Shown piece by piece: positions 1 through 4,423 of a stretch of DNA of 7,325 bases. The notes under the pieces were generated by a model that ran no database searches, had not been told where the DNA came from, and saw only the letters and a program-made list of their open reading frames with translations. This stretch comes from JBFLVQ01 sp040758525. Lineage in GTDB: Bacteria; Acidobacteriota; Blastocatellia; Chloracidobacteriales; JADJPF01. The translations under genes and the position numbers were made by a program. Position 1 is the first letter of the stretch. Each line of letters begins with the position of its first letter. The DNA is taken from the NCBI GenBank assembly GCA_040758525.1, contig JBFLVQ010000486.1, forward strand, positions 1 to 7,325. The letters are read 5' to 3'.

Positions 1-36
1 TGAAAACTAAAATGCCCGTTCTGTAATTAAAGCTAC

Positions 37-261
37 TTACAATATCTTTGTAGCTGGAGTACGCACGATGAGTACCGAGCAGGGTGCATTGCGCAGCACT
101 AGATCAGTAGTAGTTCTCAACATATCACTGATGACTTCATTCTTGCTGTGAGAGCCTAGACATATCAGATTAATATCAGTTTCTCGTACATAATCGATTA
201 TTAAACTGGCAACTCGGCTTAGATAATGAAAATTCTCTGCTTCATTTTGTGCGCCTAATAT
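37..261 (-). pseudogene. Universal stress protein (UspA family), C-terminal remnant
   Basis: Reading the minus strand down to a TAA at 37-39 gives about 74 residues. They end in LVLRNAPCSVLIVRTP, which matches the closing helix and last beta strand of UspA-fold proteins. Before that comes DINLICLGSHSKNE, which corresponds to the family's DLIVMGSHGRSG strand and loop. A full Usp has about 140-150 residues. Here the frame is closed upstream by a stop at 262-264, there is no start codon near the left end of the frame, and the ATPase gene begins to overlap at 296, so the N-terminal half is absent. Seen against the family, about 20 residues also seem to be missing between YLSRVA and SLIIDYVRE. The ATP-binding pattern G-2x-G-9x-G-S/T is not kept: it reads G-S-H-S and then R-T. 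The fragment is probably non-functional. Usp proteins beside cation transporters are common, so it may once have followed the ATPase in one transcript. Confidence 0.75.
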
Positions 262-295
262 TTAGGATCCTATCCTTTCATCTATCAAACATCGG

Positions 296-3004
296 TTATC
301 TCGACTTAAAGGCTAATGGAAAGGTATTGCTGCGCAAGCTCGGTTTTCCTCTTGTAAACCATTTTCGGCACTCTTCTATTACCAGCATGGCTATCGCGAA
401 TGGAATGGCAAAGAGCCAGGCTTTAAGTGGAATAGGAGATGTACTAAAGATCAGGTTTCCCCAATGGGTATAATCGATCAAAATAATCAAAACAATCTCA
501 ATAATAATTCCTAAAATAATCAATTTATTACTGAAGAATCCAAAAGCAAAAATAGAACGCTTCTCGCTTCTGCAAAGAAAGACATTGGCAACCTGCATTA
601 CAATGATCGCGCTTAAACAGGCTGTAGTGGCTTGTAGATAGAGCCCGCTATTGTTAGGTAAATTCTCGCCATATCTCCATCCTTCTTGATAAAGCACAAA
701 GAAGAATGTTGATAATGCCGCAATAGCTTCCATAACCCCTAGAAAAAGATAGGCTCGTATTATCAACGGTAAGTTCACCAACCGTTCTTTAATATTTCTA
801 GGTGGGTTATGCATAGCTTCGTGATCAGGTTTTTCTATCCCAAGTCCAAGCGCAGGTAACATATCTGTTCCAAGATCTACAGCAAGAATCTGAATAATAG
901 TTAATGGCAATGGAATCTTAAAAAGCACAAATGCCAGATAAGGTACTATCTCAGGTATATTAGAAGTCAGAATATAAGTGAGGAATTTTCTAATATTGTC
1001 AAAGACAGCACGACCCTCTTCAATTGCAGCCACAATACTGGCAAAATTGTCATCAATGAGAATAATATCAGCAGCTTCTCTCGCAACATCTGTGCCCGAT
1101 ATTCCCATAGCAATACCAATATCCGCACTCTTTAGAGCAGGAGCATCATTTACTCCATCTCCAGTTACCGCGACAATCTCTCCCTTCTTTCTTAGTGCAC
1201 CAACAATACGCATCTTCTGATCTGCGGCTAATCGAGCAAAGATAACCTCAGGCTCATCCAGGAGTAGTTGTAGTTGTGTGTTAGAGATTCTTCTCAATTG
1301 ATCTCCTGTCATTACAACAGGGCTGTTCGATCGTACAAGCCCAATCTCTTCGGCAATTGCTTGGGCAGTGTGCGGATTGTCGCCAGTAAGCATGATCACT
1401 TTGATACCAGCTTCTCTACATATTTTAATTGCTTGTGGCACCTCCGGCCTGGGAGGATCTTCCAGTCCAACCAGACCTGTTAAGATCATCTCTTCTTCCA
1501 GATGATCCAGATCATATTTTTTTGGAACAGGTCGATAAGCCAGTGCAAGAACCCTGAGGCCTTCTGATGCCATTGATTCCTGAGCTTGAAGAACATTCTC
1601 TCTCATTTCTAAAGAGAGCGGTTCAATACTTTTTTCCATTTGAACCAGATTGCAGAGTGGCAGGATCGCTTCCAAGGCTCCTTTAGTATACATTATCAAA
1701 CCTTCTGGTGTTCGATGAATGGTAGAGAGCCTTTTTCGATCGGTATCAAAAGATATCTCATCCAAACAATGGTATTTTACAAGTTGTAGGTCTGCCTTTT
1801 TTGCAAACTGAACCAAGGCAATCTCCATTGGATCTCCCAATAGATCTTCTTTTCCCTCTCTTGTTGACTCTTTCAGGTTGTGACAAAGAAACATCCCTTG
1901 AAAAAAGAGGCGATAACATTCTGCCATTAATTTCTCTGATTCAGCGGTATAATAACGATCAGATAGAAAAACTTTCTTCACTGTCATGCGATTCTCGGTC
2001 AGTGTTCCGGTCTTATCAGTACAGATTACAGTAGCCGAGCCTAATGTTTCCACTGATGGGAGGTGGCGTATTAAAGCATTTCTCTTCGCCATACGCTGAG
2101 AAGCCATTGCCAGTGCCATCGTAACTGTTGGCAACAACCCTTCAGGGACATTTGCCACAATGATACCAATTGCAAAAATTAAGTTCTGCCAAAGAGGGAA
2201 ACCTAAAACCTGTCCAATAAAGAAAAAGATTAAGCCCATACCGATCGATATGGCTGCGACAATTCGGCTTAAATATATTACCTCTTTCTGCAAAGGTGAG
2301 AGAGATTCGCCTGAAATCTGAGTTAAATGGGCAATCTTACCAAACTCTGTATGCATACCCGTGGAAAAGACGACCGCCTTGGCTTGGCCAGATACCATAG
2401 CAGTACCTGCCAGCAGTATGTTTTTGCTATGGAGCAGATCCTCATCATCATTTCGTTGTTCATTTCTGGATAATGGAGTCGATTCTCCTGTTACCGTGGC
2501 ATTATTTACTCTGACCCCAAAAGCCTCAACCACTCGACAATCAGCAGGAATACCATCACCGGCTTCTAACAAGATCAGATCGCCGGGAACCAAATCTGAT
2601 GCTGGCACCTGTAAAATCGTGCCATCGCGCAGCGCCTTAACCTGATGTGGAAGAATTTTCTGAAGATATAAGATAGCCATCTCCGCCTTGTATTCCTGCC
2701 AGAATGAGAAGAGGCCATTTACAAAAATCACGCCGATAATGGCAAAACCAAGTGTCGCCATGCCTTTTCCTGGATCTTGCTTGTCAGCAATGAAAGCGAG
2801 CCCGGCTGCTACCCAAAGTATCACAGCAAAAAAGTGGGTAAAGCCCTTCAAAAATCGAAAGAATATTGGCTCGGTTTTGACTTTTTCCACACGATTAGGA
2901 CCGAATTCCAATAACCTTCGGTTTGCCTCGGCAGTTGATAATCCATTCTGATCACTTTTCAGGCTTCTGATAGCTTCATCTATTGTGAAATGGTGTATCT
3001 TCAC
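296..3004 (-). CDS. P-type cation-transporting ATPase, Na+,K+-ATPase-like (P2C group)
   Basis: A 902-residue membrane pump that couples ATP hydrolysis to cation transport through a phospho-aspartate intermediate. Visible parts: N-terminal cation-ATPase domain (about 1-55); M1-M2 (about 56-102); actuator domain with TGES at 172-175; M3-M4 (about 248-303) with PEGLL at 287-291; phosphorylation site DKTGT with Asp330; nucleotide domain with GDPMEIAL and Lys441 in KGA; TGD 540-542; TGDGVND 614-620; M5-M10 (about 672-880). M4 ANVPEGLL, M5 YILTSNIPE (Ser681, Asn682, Glu685) and M6 DLGTDMLPA (Asp710, Asp714) follow Na+,K+-ATPase alpha rather than Ca2+ or Mg2+ pumps. The M8 residue matching animal Asp926 is Asn807, in QVAN. 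Length is normal and no frame break is visible. The start is GTG at 3004, preceded by AAGGTG four bases upstream. The transported ion is inferred (Na+, K+ or H+). A Usp remnant lies 34 bases downstream. Confidence 0.95.
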   Translation of the reverse strand: MKIHHFTIDEAIRSLKSDQNGLSTAEANRRLLEFGPNRVEKVKTEPIFFRFLKGFTHFFAVILWVAAGLAFIADKQDPGKGMATLGFAIIGVIFVNGLFSFWQEYKAEMAILYLQKILPHQVKALRDGTILQVPASDLVPGDLILLEAGDGIPADCRVVEAFGVRVNNATVTGESTPLSRNEQRNDDEDLLHSKNILLAGTAMVSGQAKAVVFSTGMHTEFGKIAHLTQISGESLSPLQKEVIYLSRIVAAISIGMGLIFFFIGQVLGFPLWQNLIFAIGIIVANVPEGLLPTVTMALAMASQRMAKRNALIRHLPSVETLGSATVICTDKTGTLTENRMTVKKVFLSDRYYTAESEKLMAECYRLFFQGMFLCHNLKESTREGKEDLLGDPMEIALVQFAKKADLQLVKYHCLDEISFDTDRKRLSTIHRTPEGLIMYTKGALEAILPLCNLVQMEKSIEPLSLEMRENVLQAQESMASEGLRVLALAYRPVPKKYDLDHLEEEMILTGLVGLEDPPRPEVPQAIKICREAGIKVIMLTGDNPHTAQAIAEEIGLVRSNSPVVMTGDQLRRISNTQLQLLLDEPEVIFARLAADQKMRIVGALRKKGEIVAVTGDGVNDAPALKSADIGIAMGISGTDVAREAADIILIDDNFASIVAAIEEGRAVFDNIRKFLTYILTSNIPEIVPYLAFVLFKIPLPLTIIQILAVDLGTDMLPALGLGIEKPDHEAMHNPPRNIKERLVNLPLIIRAYLFLGVMEAIAALSTFFFVLYQEGWRYGENLPNNSGLYLQATTACLSAIIVMQVANVFLCRSEKRSIFAFGFFSNKLIILGIIIEIVLIILIDYTHWGNLIFSTSPIPLKAWLFAIPFAIAMLVIEECRKWFTRGKPSLRSNTFPLAFKSR

Positions 3005-3014
3005 TGAGCACCTT
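3005..3014 (-). promoter_or_regulatory. Ribosome binding site deciding the ATPase GTG start
   Basis: On the minus strand AAGGTG lies four bases before the GTG at 3004. It matches the Shine-Dalgarno consensus AAGGAG in five of six positions. This supports the GTG as the start, although an ATG would be more usual. The encoded N-terminus (MKIHHFTIDEAIRSL) is typical for the family's cation-ATPase N domain, so no residues seem to be missing. Confidence 0.6.
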
Positions 3015-3039
3015 GATTATTGTAGTTATAAAATGGCCT

Positions 3040-3069
3040 TCTATAACGCAACAACTATACCGTTATCAA
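3040..3069 (-). promoter_or_regulatory. Possible sigma70-type promoter of the ATPase gene
   Basis: On the minus strand TTGATA (3069-3064, five of six to TTGACA) is followed after 18 bases by TATAGA (3045-3040, four of six to TATAAT). It ends about 35 bases before the GTG start, a normal leader length. It was found by eye; A/T-rich sequence gives such matches by chance, so confidence is limited. Confidence 0.35.
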
Positions 3070-3096
3070 AACTCTTCAAAATGTGGGATTTTTCCG

Positions 3097-3125
3097 GTAG
3101 GGTGAGAAATTTTGTGCACCCTTAC
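3097..3125. repeat. Short imperfect inverted repeat (possible hairpin)
   Basis: GTAGGGTG at 3097-3104 pairs with CACCCTTAC at 3117-3125, with one bulged T and a 12-base loop. It sits between the ATPase promoter region and the transposase debris. It could be an end structure of a lost insertion element or a weak bidirectional terminator. There is no long T run directly after either arm, so a classical terminator is not well supported. Confidence 0.35.
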
Positions 3126-3147
3126 ACATAAGTCCTTGCTAAAACAG

Positions 3148-3176
3148 TTAAAATGGAGGCTTGATATTTGTATAAT
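3148..3176 (+). promoter_or_regulatory. Possible promoter upstream of the decayed transposase fragment
   Basis: A perfect TATAAT at 3171-3176 lies 17 bases after TTAAAA at 3148-3153 (four of six to TTGACA). It points towards the fragment that starts at 3317, about 140 bases downstream. The -10 box is the only strong part of the match. Confidence 0.3.
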
Positions 3177-3316
3177 GGCCTAAAAAACATTTGAAAATAT
3201 TTAGGAAAGGACAACCACAAATATCTGGTCGTATCTTGAGATTATTCCAGGAGGGTTGAAATAGAAAGCCAGTTCTGCTCCATCTGAACTCCAATAACCT
3301 AATTTGGAGGAAACAG

Positions 3317-3444
3317 ATGGAGGCGAGAACAGGCTTAGAGAATTTGTGCTGTGTAAATGAAGAATGCAAGTTATATAGGCAAAAGGCAAAGGGAATCTGA
3401 AAGTAAGAAAGGAATATGGGCAAGATCAGTCCTGTCCCATATGA
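3317..3444 (+). pseudogene. Zinc-ribbon transposase N-terminal fragment, frameshifted
   Basis: An ATG at 3317, with GGAGG seven bases upstream, opens 27 codons up to a TGA at 3398-3400. They include LCCVNEECKLYRQKAKG. If the frame is moved one base back near 3391, the reading continues GNLKVRKEYGQDQSCPI and stops at 3442-3444. Joined, this resembles the first zinc ribbon of IS1/InsA-like transposase N-termini, whose usual pattern is C-x-N-x-x-C-x-x-Y-G-x-x-G-x-G-N-L-x-V-x-x-x-Y-G, followed by a second CxxC pair. Here the second Cys pair and everything after it are lost. The break falls in an A/G-rich run (3380-3393), a likely place for single-base loss. Family assignment is from memory of the motif, not a search. 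The fragment cannot encode a working transposase. Confidence 0.55.
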
Positions 3445-3526
3445 AAATTAAGCAGCCCGAGTGGACTGGCTTAGAAGGTTAGATGAAAATAGATAAGTTC
3501 TAAAGCACGACGAAGAGAACCATTAG

Positions 3527-3793
3527 CCAAGTTTGACCAAGGAACCAAACTCATCTCTTGACAGCGAACTACAAATTCATAAAGATGGGACACCATTAAC
3601 AACTCTTTATCAGCAATTACGATCAGCATATGGTATATACAGTACTCGTAGTGAGCGCATATTAACTGATAGATCAAAGTTGGATAGGATAAATCCAACA
3701 ACGAAGTTTATTGATAAGCTAGGATTTGATAAACCAACTGTGCATATCATAGATCGAGAGGCAGATAGTGTTGGGCATTATCTACATTTATAA
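3527..3793 (+). pseudogene. IS4-type DDE transposase, internal fragment
   Basis: This frame is open between a TAG at 3524-3526 and a TAA at 3791-3793. It begins near SSLDSELQ, continues with KDGTPLTTLYQQLRSAYGI and YSTR, and ends with PTVHIIDREADSVGHYLHL. The last motif is the well-known strand around the second catalytic Asp of IS4/Tn5-related transposases (xIDREADSVxHYR). The DGxPL and YSTR pieces fit the segment just before it. The first catalytic Asp region, the third catalytic residue (Glu, in the YREK region) and both ends of the element are absent. The only possible start is a TTG at 3533 without a ribosome binding site. The fragment ends 20 bases before the stop codon of the convergent LuxR-type gene, so the junction lies in 3794-3812. 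Confidence 0.65.
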
Positions 3794-3812
3794 AAACAAG
3801 CAATAGAAATAA

Positions 3813-4052
3813 TCAGGGTTTGTCACAAAGAGCTTTACAATGCGGTTCTATTATGCCTAGTAGAATGGCACATTGCACTAGTTCAGAAATAGTATCAACC
3901 TGTAATCTCTTTCTAATATTGTCTCGGTGTGTTTCAACCGTTTTGCGGCTGATTTTAAGCGCTTTTCCTATCTCTTTACTAGTTTTACCCTCTGCTAATA
4001 ACCGCAAAATTTCACGCTGTCGTTCAGTAAGCAAATCTGTAGAAGTACGCAT
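3813..4052 (-). CDS. Stand-alone LuxR/NarL-type helix-turn-helix regulator
   Basis: A 79-residue protein that is almost entirely a LuxR C-terminal DNA-binding domain. It has LLTERQREILRLLAEGKTS (7-25), KEIGKALKIS (26-35) and the recognition helix region RKTVETHRDNIRKRL (36-50), followed by the last helix ELVQCAILLGII. These match the family pattern LTxREREVLxLLAxGxSxKEI and KTVExHRxxIxxKL. NarL-type regulators usually have about 210 residues with an N-terminal receiver. Here the protein starts six residues before the domain. AAGGGAGG lies eight bases upstream of the ATG, so the short form looks genuine and not a truncation, in the manner of Bacillus GerE. No receiver-like sequence was found upstream in any minus frame. 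It is predicted to be a cytoplasmic DNA-binding protein. It is divergent from the hybrid kinase and shares its control region. Confidence 0.88.
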   Translation of the reverse strand: MRTSTDLLTERQREILRLLAEGKTSKEIGKALKISRKTVETHRDNIRKRLQVDTISELVQCAILLGIIEPHCKALCDKP

Positions 4053-4060
4053 ATCTCGTA

Positions 4061-4068
4061 CCTCCCTT
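4061..4068 (-). promoter_or_regulatory. Strong ribosome binding site of the LuxR-type gene
   Basis: On the minus strand AAGGGAGG lies eight bases before the ATG at 4052. This near-perfect Shine-Dalgarno site supports translation of a short HTH-only protein and argues against a longer product that starts further upstream. Confidence 0.75.
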
Positions 4069-4158
4069 CAATTCAAATTTCTAATAATGTTAGAGAGCAA
4101 TAAACGTACCATTCCCAATAGATAAGGATCTTTCAGATTAGCACTACAGTAGATTGGT

Positions 4159-4195
4159 AAAGTCTTCGATGCAGTGTGAAAAGTCTTTGAAAGAC
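4159..4195. repeat. Direct repeat AAAGTCTT with 21-base period, plus short palindrome
   Basis: AAAGTCTT occurs at 4159-4166 and again at 4180-4187, a distance of 21 bases, which is two helical turns. The second copy forms part of a perfect palindrome GTCTTTGAAAGAC (4183-4195). Spacing of this kind is common for dimeric regulators, but two 8-base matches are weak evidence. Confidence 0.3.
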
Positions 4196-4234
4196 CAGGA
4201 ACGATTACCAGTTCCGAGCGGAGCAGATATTTCG

Positions 4235-4276
4235 TAGGTGAGAAAATATTCGCAGATGCGGATATTTTCCCATCTA
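4235..4276. repeat. Long imperfect inverted repeat in the divergent intergenic region
   Basis: The left arm is 4235-4253 (TAGGTGAGAAAATATTCGC) and the right arm 4258-4276, with a four-base AGAT centre. Sixteen of 19 arm positions are complementary, and the inner 12 bases (4242-4253 with 4258-4269) differ at one. Two of the three mismatches would be G-U pairs in a plus-strand transcript. It can act as an operator for a dimer, a cruciform, or a hairpin in the leader of the kinase transcript. It is not followed by a T run, so it is not a typical terminator. Confidence 0.7.
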
Positions 4277-4279
4277 GTA

Positions 4280-4291
4280 TGAAATATTTCA
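4280..4291. repeat. Perfect 12-base palindrome
   Basis: TGAAATATTTCA at 4280-4291 is a perfect palindrome without a spacer. It lies four bases after the longer inverted repeat and has a related A/T core. It is a possible protein-binding site of the divergent promoter region. Confidence 0.5.
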
Positions 4292-4413
4292 CAAACCTGT
4301 TTTTCTGATCACCAATCTAGCTGAACTAACTTCCCTATTTTCAATAACTATTGTGCAACCATTCTTGGCTCACAAGTTGATATAACTGATCATAAATGTG
4401 TTGTGCCCGAATT

Positions 4414-4418
4414 GGAGG
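4414..4418 (+). promoter_or_regulatory. Ribosome binding site of the hybrid kinase
   Basis: GGAGG at 4414-4418 lies five bases before the ATG at 4424. In-frame GTG (4403) and TTG (4412) codons upstream have no comparable site, so the ATG is the preferred start. Confidence 0.75.
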
Positions 4419-4423
4419 AACCC

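Larger units (their letters stand above)
4053..4423. other. Divergent intergenic control region
   Basis: These 371 bases separate the starts of the LuxR-type gene and the hybrid kinase, so both promoters should lie here. The middle part (about 4226-4291) holds the palindromes listed separately. No strong -35/-10 pair was found on either strand by eye. The open frame on the minus strand at 4068-4292 shows no recognisable motif and only a weak ribosome binding site, so it is not called a gene. Confidence 0.6.

Noticed and set aside
978..2951. Several plus-strand open frames of 69-94 codons inside the ATPase region
   Set aside because: They are shadows of the 902-residue ATPase, with no ribosome binding sites or motifs of their own.
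3148..3423. Minus-strand open frames opposite the zinc-ribbon fragment
   Set aside because: They have no family resemblance and lie antisense to a plus-strand fragment whose Cys pattern is recognisable.
3471..3701. Minus-strand open frame opposite the IS4-type fragment
   Set aside because: The plus strand reads as a transposase with DGTPL, YSTR and IDREADSV motifs. The minus reading shows none.
3780..3812. Possible terminator between the IS4-type fragment and the LuxR-type stop
   Set aside because: There is a T run on the minus strand but no stem in front of it.
4068..4292. Minus-strand open frame of 74 codons between the LuxR-type gene and the kinase
   Set aside because: It has a GTG start with a weak ribosome binding site, no recognisable motif, and overlaps the palindrome cluster. 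I also checked it as a lost receiver domain of the LuxR-type protein and saw no receiver residues.
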